Below are positions 28,856 to 41,804 of a DNA stretch of 64,000 nucleotides, piece after piece. This DNA is from Planctomycetota bacterium. GTDB taxonomy: Bacteria > Planctomycetota > UBA1135 > GCA-002686595. Location of the stretch: NCBI GenBank assembly GCA_016709875.1, contig JADJLZ010000005.1, forward strand, positions 496,001 through 560,000. Reading direction: 5' to 3'. Position 1 is the first letter of the stretch. The number at the start of each line of letters is the position of its first letter. Made by a program: the position numbers and the translations under genes. The notes under the pieces are model-generated. The model was given only the letters and a program-made list of their open reading frames with translations, was not told where the DNA came from and made no database searches.

Positions 28856-29710
28856 ATGGCGACCAAGATCCATCCCACGGCCGTGATCGCAGCCGGTGCC
28901 GAGATCGGCGTGGACGTCGAGATCGGACCCTACAGCGTGGTCGGCAGCACGGTCGTGATCGGCGACCGCACGCGCATCGGCCCGCAGGTCGTGCTCGACG
29001 GCACGACGCGCATCGGCCAGGACAACCTGATCGTCGGCCAGGCGAACCTCGGCGGGCCGCCGCAGGACCTCTCCTACAAGAACGAGCCCACGCAGCTGGA
29101 GATCGGCGACCGCAACACGATCCGCGAGTTCGTCACGATCAACCGCGGCACGGTCAAGGGCGGCGGCTGCACGAAGATCGGCAACGACTGCCTGCTGATG
29201 GCCTGCTGCCACGTCGCGCACGACTGCGAGCTCGCCGACAAGATCATCATGGGCAACAACGCGCTGCTCGCCGGCCACGTCAAGGTCGAGCGCCAGGCGA
29301 ACATCTCCGGCGGCGCCGCCGCGCACCACTTCGTGACCATCGGCGCCTTCGCCTACGTGGGCGGGATGACGCGCATGGTGCAGGACGTGCCGCCCTTCGT
29401 GATCCTCGAGGGTCACCCCAGCCGCGTGCGCGGCATCAACGTGATCGGCCTGCAGCGCGGCGGCTTCGAGAGCGAGGAGATCGAGCGCCTGCGCACGGCC
29501 TTCCGGCGCATCTGGCGCTCGGGCAGCCCGCGCAAGCGCACGCTCCAGGAACTGCAGCGCGAGATGCAGGGCTCGGACGTGATCGCGCACCTCGTCAAAT
29601 CGCTCGAGAACACCGAGAGCGGGAACAAGGGCCGCTACCGCGAGATCCTGCGCGAGGACTTCCTGCGCATGGGCCAGGAACGCATCCTCGCCGGAGCGCG
29701 CCCCCGATGA
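28856..29710 (+). CDS. lpxA: Acyl-ACP--UDP-GlcNAc O-acyltransferase LpxA
   Basis: First step of lipid A synthesis. The 284 residues begin with hexapeptide repeats (IHPTAVIAAGAEIGVDVEIGP) and hold the catalytic base in ACCHVAHDC and the acyl-ruler region around ISGGAAAHHFVTIGAFAYVGG. The C-terminal helices (about 205-284) match LpxA. Acyl chain length cannot be told by eye. Its stop overlaps the ATG of a Gfo/Idh/MocA oxidoreductase, a neighbour that, next to lpxA, suggests GlcNAc3N-type lipid A. Confidence 0.95.
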   Translation: MATKIHPTAVIAAGAEIGVDVEIGPYSVVGSTVVIGDRTRIGPQVVLDGTTRIGQDNLIVGQANLGGPPQDLSYKNEPTQLEIGDRNTIREFVTINRGTVKGGGCTKIGNDCLLMACCHVAHDCELADKIIMGNNALLAGHVKVERQANISGGAAAHHFVTIGAFAYVGGMTRMVQDVPPFVILEGHPSRVRGINVIGLQRGGFESEEIERLRTAFRRIWRSGSPRKRTLQELQREMQGSDVIAHLVKSLENTESGNKGRYREILREDFLRMGQERILAGARPR

Positions 29711-30732
29711 GCAAGGCACACGCGAGCGGCGGCCGCCTGCGCACGGCGGTGGTCGGCGTGGGCCACCTCGGCAAGTTCCACGCCCGCATCTACAAGGAGA
29801 ACCCGCGCAGCGAGCTCGTCTGCGTGGTGGACACCGATCCCGCGCGCGCGCAGGAGCTCGCGCGCGAGCTCGGCTGCGCGGCGCTGGAGAGCCCCGCGCA
29901 GCTGCCCGCGGACATCGACGCCGTGAGCATCGCGGTGCCGACCGTGCACCACGCGCGCGTCGCGATCCCGCTGCTCGAGCGCGGCATCGCCTGCCTGGTG
30001 GAGAAGCCCCTGGCGGCCAGCAGCGAGGACGCGCGCGCGATCCTCGACGCGGCCAAGCGTGGCGGCGCGCTGCTCTCGGTCGGCCATGTCGAGCGCTTCC
30101 AGCCCGGCTTGCGCAAGGTGCGCGAGATGAAGCTCGCGCCGCGCTTCATCGAGTGCCACCGCCTGGCGCCGCTCAGCTTCCGCAGCATGGACGTGGGGGT
30201 CGTGCACGACCTGATGATCCACGACCTCGACCTGGTGCTCGATCTGGTCGAATCGCCGGTCAAGAGCTTCGACGCCGCCGGCGGGGCGATCCTGACCGAG
30301 AAGGAGGACGTGGCCTCGGTGCGCCTGGTCTTCGAGAACGGCGCGCGCGCCAACGTCACCGCCAGCCGCGCCTCGATGAGCCCGATGCGCCGCTTCCGCA
30401 TGTTCTCGAGCGAGAACTACGTCAGCCTGGATTTCACGAAGAACTACGGACTGATCATCCAGAAGGGCCCCGAGTGGGAGTCCGGCCGCGAGGCGCTGCG
30501 CAGCAGCAATCCGGCCGAGCTCGCCGCGCGCAAGGACTGGCTGCAGGAGAAGGTGCTCAAGATCTCCGAGCTCGAGCTCGGGCAGATGGACCGGCCGCTG
30601 CAGGCCGAGCTCGACTCGTTCCTCGCCTGCGTCGCCGAGGGACGCGAGCCCGAGGTGAGCGGGGAGGACGGCGCGCGGGCGCTCGAACTCGCCGACCGGA
30701 TCGCCGCCGCGATCCGCGAGCAGCAGTGGTAG
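29707..30732 (+). CDS. Gfo/Idh/MocA oxidoreductase in the lpx operon (possible GnnA)
   Basis: A 341-residue NAD(P)-dependent sugar dehydrogenase. The N-terminal Rossmann fold has VVGVGHLGKFHARI (near 14-27), a D at the end of strand 2 (CVVDTDPAR), and the family's EKPLAAS lysine motif near 97-103. The C-terminal part carries the alpha/beta sheet domain with a VGHVERFQPG stretch and DLMIHDLDLVLDLV. GnnA of Acidithiobacillus and Leptospira is of this family, lies next to lpxA, and oxidises UDP-GlcNAc at C3 before the aminotransferase GnnB acts. No GnnB-like gene is in this window, so the assignment is inference; the ATGA coupling to lpxA is the best support. Confidence 0.8.
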   Translation: MSKAHASGGRLRTAVVGVGHLGKFHARIYKENPRSELVCVVDTDPARAQELARELGCAALESPAQLPADIDAVSIAVPTVHHARVAIPLLERGIACLVEKPLAASSEDARAILDAAKRGGALLSVGHVERFQPGLRKVREMKLAPRFIECHRLAPLSFRSMDVGVVHDLMIHDLDLVLDLVESPVKSFDAAGGAILTEKEDVASVRLVFENGARANVTASRASMSPMRRFRMFSSENYVSLDFTKNYGLIIQKGPEWESGREALRSSNPAELAARKDWLQEKVLKISELELGQMDRPLQAELDSFLACVAEGREPEVSGEDGARALELADRIAAAIREQQW

Positions 30733-30762
30733 GCAGGCCGCTCGGCGCGCCATAATGCGCGC

Positions 30763-33700
30763 ATGGGCGTCCCCACGACCAAGATCTTTCCCGCGCTGCA
30801 CGAGACCATCTCCAGCGCGCCCTCCGCGGCCGAGGAGGAGGTGCTCGCGCAGTGGCGCGCGCAGCAGACCTTCCAGGCGGTGCAGCGCGCGCGCGCGCAG
30901 GGCCGGCCCTTCGTCTTCTGGGAGGGCCCGCCGACGGCCAACGGCAAACCCGGCATCCACCACGTCGCCGCGCGCACGGTCAGGACAGCGTCTGCCGCTA
31001 CCAGACCATGCTCGGCGCGCGCGTGATGCGCAAGGCGGGCTGGGACACGCACGGCCTGCCGGTCGAGCTCGAGGTCGAGAAGAAGCTCGGGATCAGCGGA
31101 AAACCGCAGATCGAGCAGTACGGCGTGGCGAAGTTCAACGCGCAGTGCCGCGAGTCGGTCTGGACCTACAAGAAGGACTGGGAAGAGCTCTCCGAGCGCA
31201 TCGGCTACTGGCTCGACTACCAGAATCCCTACATCACCTACTCCGAGGACTACGTCGAGTCCGTCTGGTACCTGCTGAAGCGCTTCCACGAGGCCGGACT
31301 CGTGTACCACGGCCGGCGCGTGCTGCCCTACTGCGGCCGCTGCGGCACGGGCCTTTCCTCGCACGAGCTCGGCCAGCCGGGTGTCTACCGCGACGTGCAG
31401 GATCCGAGCGTCACGGTGCGCTTCCGACTCGCGGTCGCAGCGGGTGCGGAGCCCGAGAGCTTCCTGGCCTGGACGACGACCCCCTGGACGCTGCCCTCGA
31501 ACTTTGCGCTGGTCGTGAACCCCGGCGTGGACTACGTCCGCTCGCGCGTGCGGCACAAGCTCTCCGGCGGTGAGTTCGTCGAGATCGTGTGGGTCGCAAA
31601 AGCGCGCGCGGAAGCGGTGCTGCCGAAGGGCTTCGAGGTGCTCGAGACGCTGCCGGGGAGCGCGCTCGTCGGGCGCGCCTACGAGCGGCTGTACGACAAC
31701 TCCGCCGTGCTGCTGCCCAACAATGTCGTCGAGGGCGCCAGCGGACAGGGCGAGCGCCACCGCGTCTATGCGGCCGATTTCGTGACCACGGAGGACGGCA
31801 CGGGCATCGTGCACCAGGCCGCCTACGGCGTCGACGACTGGGAAGTCGCGACGCGCGAGCGCATCGCGACCTTCCTCGGGCCGCAGCAGGACGGACGCTT
31901 TCACATCCCGGTCTTCGTGCCCGGAACGCAGACGCAGGTCGTGCCCGTGCAGACCTGGTTCAAGGACGCCGATCCGCTCGTGATCGAGGACCTGAAGCAG
32001 CGCCACCTGCTCTTTCGCAATGCGCGCGAGAACCACAGCTACCCGCACTGCTGGCGCTGCGATACGCCGCTCTACTACTTCCCCTCGCCGGCCTGGTACA
32101 TCCGCACGACCGCCTACAAGCAGCGGATGATCGACTTCAACAAGCGTATCCGCTGGGTGCCGCCGGAAGTGGGGGAGAAGCGCTTCGGCGAGTGGCTCGA
32201 GAACAACGTCGACTGGAACATCTCGCGCGACCGCTACTGGGGCACGCCGCTGCCCTTCTGGGTCTGCTCGGGCTGCGAATTCGTGCAGGCGATCGGCAGC
32301 GCCGCGGAGCTCGCGAGCCTGGCCGGCTCGCTGCCCGCGGGCTTCGACAACCACAAGCCGCTGATCGACGAGGTCGTGCTCGACTGCCCGAAATGCAGCG
32401 GAAAACAGACGCTGCGACGCACGAAGGCCGTGCTCGACTGCTGGTTCGACTCGGGGGCGATGCCCTTCGCGCAGTACCACTGGCCCTTCGGCGAGGGCCG
32501 CGCGAAGCTCGCCGAGCAGTTCCCCGCGGACTTCATCGCCGAGGGCCTCGACCAGACGCGCGGCTGGTTCTACACGTTGCACGCGATCGGCAGCTTCGTG
32601 ACCTCGCTGCCCGACGCGCAGCTGCCCGACGGACCGACCTTCAAGACCTGCGCCGTCAACGGCCTCGTGCTCGACAAGGACGGGGTCAAGATGAGCAAGC
32701 GGCTGGGGAACGTCGTCGATCCCTGGGCCATGATTCGCGAGCACGGCGTGGACGCGGTGCGCTGGTACCTGCTGTCGTCGGGCTCGCCCTGGCAGCCCAA
32801 GCGCTTCGACCCGGAGGGTCTGCTCGAGGTGCGCCGGCGGCTGATCGGCACGCTCACGGAGAGCTACAAGTTCTTCTCGATGTACGCGCGCCTGCCGGAC
32901 GGCTTCGACCCCGCGCGCGACACGATCCCGCCGCCGCAGAACCGGCCGGAGATCGATCGCTGGCTGTTGTCACGCACGCAGTCGCTGGTGGCCGAGGTGC
33001 GCCGCGCCTACGACGCCATCGACCTCGACGGTGCCTGCCACGCGATCGAGGGCTTCGTCATCGACGAACTCTCGAACTGGTACATCCGCCGCAACCGCCG
33101 CCGCGTCCACAAGAGCGGCAAGGGCAGCGAAAAGACGGCCGCCTTCGCGACGCTGCACGCAGCACTCGAGGCGGTCGCGCTGCTCGTGGCGCCGCTGATG
33201 CCCTACCTGGCCGAGATGCTCTACGCGCGCCTCGCGAGCGGCAAGGGCTCGGTGCACGCGGCGCTCATGCCCGAGCCCGACGAGACACTCGTCGACCGCG
33301 AGCTCGAGGCGAGCATGCGCATCGTGACGCGCATCGTGGAGATGGGCCGCGCGCTGCGCGAGCGCGCCGGAATGAAGATCCGCCAGCCGCTGCGTGCGAT
33401 CCACATCCGCTCCTCGCACGAGCACAGCCTGGAGCTCCTGCGCACGCCCTTCGCGCGCGAGCAGATCCTCGGCGAGCTCAACATCCGCGACTTCGGGACG
33501 CTCTCGAGCGACGATGGGAAGCTCTGCACGCTGCGCGCCAAGGCAAACTTCCGTGTGCTCGGCAAGCGCCTGGGGGCGCGCATGAAGGCCGCCGCGACTG
33601 CGATCGAGGCGCTCGAGCCCGAGCGCGTCGCGATCCTGCGCTCGGGCAAGCCCGTCGAGGTCCAACTCGCGGAGGGCCCGGTCGAGGTTGGTCCGGAGGA

Positions 33701-34070
33701 CGTCAGCGTGACGGTCGAGTCGCGCGCCGACTTCGACATCGAGACCGACGGCCGTTTCGTGATCTTCCTCGACACCCAACTCGACGACGAGTTGCTCGCC
33801 GAGGGGCTGCTGCGCGAGCTGATCAGCCGTGTCAACGCCCTGCGCAAGAAGGCCGGGCTCGCGGTCACCGATCGGATCCGGCTCTGGCTCGACGCGGGCC
33901 GCGACCCGCTGCTGGCCGCGGCACTCGGGAGCCAACGCGCGTTGATCAGCGAGGAGACGCTCGCGCCCGAACTCGTGCTCGGCGGGACGGCGCTCGGGAG
34001 CGCCCTGCTCGCGGAGGAACTCGACCTCGGCGGCGGACACGTAGTGCACGCGCGGCTCTGGCGTTTGTGA
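30763..34070 (+). CDS. ileS: Isoleucyl-tRNA synthetase (IleS2 type), broken by one frameshift
   Basis: This enzyme charges tRNA-Ile. The reading frame changes at about 30982: frame one ends its alignable part at AARTV, frame two resumes with DSVCRYQTMLG. Adding one base (AG to AAG, giving V-K-D-S) restores a protein of about 1102 residues, so one base is missing in the sequence or genome. After repair the domains are complete: Rossmann fold, editing domain (WTTTPWTLPSN), KMSKRLGN near residue 645, an anticodon-binding domain and a C-terminal domain. The class I HIGH site reads PGIHH, the swapped GXHH form seen in some eukaryotic-like IleS2 enzymes. As ileS is essential, an assembly or sequencing error is the simplest cause. 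Confidence 0.88.
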
Positions 34071-34284
34071 AGCCGGCGAAGAGCTGTTGTGCCTTTCCCC
34101 GGGGCGAGCTAGCTTCGACGTCCCCGGGGGCATCCTGGACTCCAGGTGACCCGTCAGCACCCTGGAGCCGAACAAGCACTGACTGGGCCCTGTTCTCTGT
34201 CTGCAATGCAGCCGGTTGGGCCCACCTGGAAACAGCTGGTTTCCGGGATCGACGAGCACGGGAGCGCTGGGACCCCCGGGGATT

Positions 34285-34309
34285 CGCTCGCTCGAACGCG
34301 AGTGTTTTT
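34285..34309 (+). terminator. Possible weak terminator, 215 bases after ileS
   Basis: CTCGC (34287-34291) pairs with GCGAG (34298-34302), extended by a G-T and a C-G pair, over a six-base loop, then TTTTT at 34305-34309. The stem is short, so confidence is low. Confidence 0.35.
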
Positions 34310-34343
34310 CGTCGGCTGATCTCGCTCGCGACCTGCGCGCCGC

Positions 34344-34349
34344 TATGAT
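34344..34349 (+). promoter_or_regulatory. Possible -10 element for the L,D-transpeptidase gene
   Basis: TATGAT stands 71 bases before the gene start and just after the terminator-like hairpin. I see no good -35 at the right distance. Confidence 0.25.
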
Positions 34350-34420
34350 CGCCACCGGCCCGACCGCGCGGACGCGGGAATGTCCGCGCGCAATCTTTTC
34401 GCGGGCCAGGATGGAACGAC

Positions 34421-35767
34421 ATGCGCGCGTTGCTGTTGCTATTGCTCTTGGGGGGTGTGGCCTGGTTCCTCGTCCAGGGTTTCGGCCCGAGTCTGGCGAA
34501 GGATCCGGAGCCTTCCGGCACGGGTGGGACGATGCTGACCGAGGATCCGCCCGAGCGCGGATCGGACGCTCCCTTGGGCGCAGCCAGCGCTCAGCAGCTT
34601 CCCGCTGCCGAGCCGGAAGCGAAGCCGTCCGAAGCCGCGCCCGTCGAGGTCGAGAAGCCGCGTCCGGCGCCGCCCGCAGCCCCGGAGACTGCTGAAAAAC
34701 AGCAGGAATCTGCGTCTCCCGCGCCGACACACGAGCTCGAGCTCGCTGCGCAGCTCGCCCACCAGCCGGAAGGCTTCACCGCCTGGCTCGCGAGCCACGA
34801 AGCCGGGGTCAGCACAGGACGACGCAAGCTCGCTCGCGCGCTGTCCCTGCAGCTTGCGGGGCGCGCCGAGGAGGCCAGCGCCATCGTCCGCGAACTCGGC
34901 GGCTCGGAGGACCTCGCCGCGGACGAACGCAAGCTGCTCGACTTCTGGCCTCAGGGAGCCGCCTTCGCGCTGCCACCGTCGAATGGATCGCTGCTGCTGC
35001 GCGCCGCCGGGCTCGCCAGCTGCGAGCACGTCGCGCGCGAGGCGCTGGACGCCGCGCGCTATCTCGAGGCCGTGCAGGCCTACTCGCAGCTGCTCACGGG
35101 CGAGCTCGCATCGCCTTGGCCCGCGGACCAAGCTCGGCTTGCGGAGTGGACCGCGGGGCTCGACAAGGCGCAGCACGGCTACCGCTGGAACCGCAAGGCC
35201 GGCTGGCCTTCGCTGGACCTCAAGGTCGAGTCTGGGGATTCGCTGATCGGCCTGCGCAAGCGAGCCCTGGAGCAGCGGCCGGAGCTGACGACCTGCACCG
35301 GTCTGATCGCCCGCGCGAACGAGCTCCAAGGGGAGACGATCCATCCCGGCCAACTCGTGCGCGTTCCGACCGGAAAGCCGCGCGTCCTCGTCGATCTCAG
35401 CGCGCGCTGGTTGCTCTTCCTGCTCGACGATGAGGTGCTCGCCGCCTGGCCCGTAGGCGTCGGAAAGCCAGGCTCGGACACCCCGCGCGGGTCCTACACC
35501 GTGGGAGAAAAGAGCACGGATCCTACGTGGTTTAGGCCCGGCGAGGCGCCGGTGCCCGCAGGTGACCCGCGCAACCCGCTGGGAACGCGCTGGATCGCCT
35601 GGGTAGGCTCGGACGGCGAGAAGACACACCTGGGCTTCCACGGCACTCGCAACCCCGAGAGCATCGGGCAGGACGAGAGCGAAGGCTGTGTGCGCATGCT
35701 GAACCGCAACGTCGAGGAGCTGTACCAGATCCTCCCCAGGGGTACCCCCGTCCTCGTCCAGCCCTGA
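34421..35767 (+). CDS. L,D-transpeptidase (YkuD) with LysM-like domain
   Basis: A 448-residue envelope enzyme that forms 3-3 cross-links or anchors proteins to peptidoglycan. One N-terminal hydrophobic segment (LLLLLLLGGVAWFLV) is a membrane anchor or signal. Residues about 40-110 are a disordered P/E/A-rich linker and about 110-255 a helical region. A LysM-like segment follows at about 268-315 (VESGDSLIGLRKRAL, IHPGQLVRVP). The YkuD domain spans about 318-448, with the signature HGTRN and SEGCVRM, whose Cys is the nucleophile. Its presence shows peptidoglycan of the diaminopimelate type, as now accepted for planctomycetes. It is a single gene before the rRNA operon. Confidence 0.9.
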   Translation: MRALLLLLLLGGVAWFLVQGFGPSLAKDPEPSGTGGTMLTEDPPERGSDAPLGAASAQQLPAAEPEAKPSEAAPVEVEKPRPAPPAAPETAEKQQESASPAPTHELELAAQLAHQPEGFTAWLASHEAGVSTGRRKLARALSLQLAGRAEEASAIVRELGGSEDLAADERKLLDFWPQGAAFALPPSNGSLLLRAAGLASCEHVAREALDAARYLEAVQAYSQLLTGELASPWPADQARLAEWTAGLDKAQHGYRWNRKAGWPSLDLKVESGDSLIGLRKRALEQRPELTTCTGLIARANELQGETIHPGQLVRVPTGKPRVLVDLSARWLLFLLDDEVLAAWPVGVGKPGSDTPRGSYTVGEKSTDPTWFRPGEAPVPAGDPRNPLGTRWIAWVGSDGEKTHLGFHGTRNPESIGQDESEGCVRMLNRNVEELYQILPRGTPVLVQP

Positions 35768-35930
35768 AATGGGGGTGGGGGGGCCGCCGCCAGCGCCAAC
35801 GTGCGGGAGGGGGGGGAGGCGATGCCTCCACAGGCTGGCGCAGAGCGCCCCTCCGCAAGAAGATCCGGATTTCTAAAGGTAGTACCTGTAAGCGCTTAGG
35901 AGAGACGAGCCCAAAACCCTGGGCAGGGCA

Positions 35931-35958
35931 TTGACCGGAGGGTCGCAGGCTCTATCAT
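35931..35958 (+). promoter_or_regulatory. rRNA operon promoter
   Basis: TTGACC (35931-35936) and TATCAT (35953-35958) are 16 bases apart, about 175 bases before the 16S start. It is the best sigma-70-like match in the 367-base region between the transpeptidase stop and 16S. The stretch before it (35768-35930) holds G-rich runs and short inverted repeats but no gene. Confidence 0.6.
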
Positions 35959-36050
35959 CCCTCTCCCCCAAGAACGCCGGCCACGCCGCGCGGGACTGGC
36001 AAAAAACGAACACGGAAGCGTCCTGCCCCACGGGCGAGGCGCCTCCAGGA

Positions 36051-36062
36051 TCTTTGAAAACA
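36051..36062 (+). promoter_or_regulatory. boxA-like antitermination site before 16S
   Basis: TCTTTGAAAACA matches the Bacillus-type rRNA boxA (NusB/S10 binding). The identical 12 bases recur before 23S at 38149-38160. The pair of sites supports processive antitermination of this operon. Confidence 0.6.
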
Positions 36063-36077
36063 GGGTGGCCCTTGAAA

Positions 36078-36115
36078 CCATGCGAGCTGGATGCGCTTCA
36101 CGGCGCGTCTAACTC
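36078..36115 (+). other. 5' half of 16S processing stem
   Basis: CCATGCGAGCT (36078-36088) and CGTCTAACTC (36106-36115) are complementary to AGTTCGCATGG (37736-37746) and GAGTTAGACG (37697-37706) after 16S. Together they form the long stem that RNase III cuts in rRNA precursors. Confidence 0.6.
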
Positions 36116-36134
36116 CAAATCACCAGAACAAACT

Positions 36135-37691
<1,557 letters not shown>

Positions 37692-37696
37692 CGGAT

Positions 37697-37746
37697 GAGT
37701 TAGACGTCTGACGCAAGTCGGATGGCAAGCATAGGAGTTCGCATGG
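37697..37746 (+). other. 3' half of 16S processing stem
   Basis: GAGTTAGACG (37697-37706) and AGTTCGCATGG (37736-37746) pair with 36106-36115 and 36078-36088 in front of 16S, the second with one G-T pair. Confidence 0.6.
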
Positions 37747-37824
37747 AGACGAGGGCCACCCTACCTGAATACCAGCATCTGAACAGCTATTATGTAGCTG
37801 CCGCGCTCGGCCTCCCCGTATGTC

Positions 37825-37901
37825 GGGCCTGTAGCTCAGTTGGTTAGAGCGTCCGCCTGATAAGCGGGAGGTCAGTGGTTCAAATCCACTCAGGCCCACC
37901 A
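37825..37901 (+). tRNA. ileT: tRNA-Ile (GAT)
   Basis: 77 bases with GGGCCTG acceptor paired to CAGGCCC, GAT anticodon in CTGATAA, TTCAAAT T-loop, and an encoded CCA. It is in the 16S-23S spacer, as in many bacteria. Confidence 0.97.
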
Positions 37902-37993
37902 CGGAGCTGCGCCGCGAGCCGGCGCCCGTCGGTGCCCCGCGCGGCCAAGCACCCTGATCACGGACTTCCAAGCGAGGTCAGGCCCCAATCGAT

Positions 37994-38069
37994 GGGGGCG
38001 TAGCTCAGTTGGTAGAGCACCTGGTTTGCAACCAGGCGGCCGTGGGTTCGAGTCCCGTCGCCTCCACCA
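37994..38069 (+). tRNA. alaT: tRNA-Ala (TGC)
   Basis: 76 bases with GGGGGCG acceptor paired to CGCCTCC, TGC anticodon in TTTGCAA, TTCGAGT T-loop and an encoded CCA. It follows tRNA-Ile by 92 bases in the spacer. Confidence 0.97.
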
Positions 38070-38148
38070 CTCGCTCTATCAGGGCCACCCAAGCGTCTGC
38101 CACGCAGACTGGTATATCATGACGAACAGCCTGGCGTAAGCCGGGCGT

Positions 38149-38160
38149 TCTTTGAAAACA
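38149..38160 (+). promoter_or_regulatory. boxA-like site before 23S
   Basis: TCTTTGAAAACA, identical to the site before 16S at 36051-36062, 41 bases before the 23S start. Confidence 0.6.
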
Positions 38161-38161
38161 A

Positions 38162-38178
38162 GGTGAATGGACATGATC
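38162..38178 (+). other. 5' half of 23S processing stem
   Basis: GGTGAATGGACATGATC pairs with GATCATTGTCCATTCACC at 41241-41258 after 23S, with a single one-base bulge. This is the RNase III stem of the 23S precursor. Confidence 0.7.
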
Positions 38179-38201
38179 GTGGAAGCCACAAACGAACAAG
38201 T

Positions 38202-41179
<2,978 letters not shown>

Positions 41180-41240
41180 CTTTCTCCACAGAATGGCCTG
41201 CCATTTTGAGGATGAAGGCTGTTCGATACACGGCTTCTTT

Positions 41241-41258
41241 GATCATTGTCCATTCACC
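41241..41258 (+). other. 3' half of 23S processing stem
   Basis: GATCATTGTCCATTCACC, complementary to 38162-38178 before 23S. Confidence 0.7.
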
Positions 41259-41269
41259 TTTTTGAACAC

Positions 41270-41292
41270 GGCGCGCGCCTTGTGCGCGCGCC
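41270..41292 (+). other. GC-rich hairpin between 23S and 5S
   Basis: GGCGCGCGC (41270-41278) pairs perfectly with GCGCGCGCC (41284-41292) over a five-base loop. It has no T-run and is probably a processing or spacer structure. Confidence 0.5.
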
Positions 41293-41300
41293 GCCCGTAC

Positions 41301-41409
41301 TCCCGGTGATCATGGGCTCCTGGCCATACCCGTTCCCATTCCGAACACGGTCGTCAAGCAGGAACCGCCGATGATATTGCCATGCGAGAAAGTAGGTTGT
41401 CGCCGGGGT
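41301..41409 (+). rRNA. rrf: 5S ribosomal RNA
   Basis: About 109 bases. The ends CCCGGTGA and TCGCCGGG pair as helix I; the middle has CCCATTCCGAACACGG, a universal 5S segment, and AAGTAGG near the end. The short length fits the compact 5S known from planctomycetes. Confidence 0.93.
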
Positions 41410-41418
41410 TTAACTCAG

Positions 41419-41453
41419 AACACCCGCGTGCTTTGCACGCGGGTGTTTTTTTT
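41419..41453 (+). terminator. rRNA operon terminator
   Basis: AACACCCGCGTGC (41419-41431) pairs perfectly with GCACGCGGGTGTT (41435-41447) over a TTT loop, followed by more T for a run of eight. It is a textbook Rho-independent terminator ten bases after 5S. Confidence 0.95.
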
Positions 41454-41804
41454 GTACCTGCTCAGACGCGACGGTCTTCGAGGGCGTGGCGCCTGTAGTT
41501 GAGTCGAGCATGGAAATGGGTCCCAAGCGGTGCCCGCTACGGTGGCTGTCGCGGAGGAGGAGGCCCGCCGTGGTAGGGTCATCGCTGGCGTACATCCGGA
41601 TGGCCTGGTGCATCCTGGTCGGTTCGGAGTGGACTCATCGTCCCCGCGCTGTCGCGAGGTCCCACTTCGGAAGCGTGGGCCTCGTCCCCGACTTCCTATC
41701 GCTCCGAAGGGGGGAGCAGCGACCGATGCCCGACTCGAGGGCCTCCTCTCTGTGCGCTGCTATTCGCCGGATGGCGGTGAGGTGCCCTTCGGAGGTCTTG
41801 GCCG
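41454..41804. other. 350-base gap between rRNA terminator and argJ
   Basis: No credible gene. The forward open frames here have no family resemblance and no ribosome binding site. CTTCGGAAGCG (41665-41675) can pair with CGCTCCGAAG (41700-41709), one A bulged, over a 24-base loop. The argJ stop at 41805 has no strong terminator behind it in this stretch. Confidence 0.4.

Larger units (their letters stand above)
34071..34420 (+). other. 350-base gap between ileS and the L,D-transpeptidase
   Basis: No convincing gene is seen. The gap holds short inverted repeats (CTCCAGG with CCTGGAG around 34139-34166), a weak terminator-like hairpin at 34285-34309 and a -10-like TATGAT at 34344-34349. The length and structures would allow a small RNA, but nothing proves one. 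Confidence 0.4.

Noticed and set aside
30963..30995. Programmed frameshift in ileS
   Set aside because: There is no slippery heptamer, no stop codon at the junction and no known case in ileS; a missing base explains it better.
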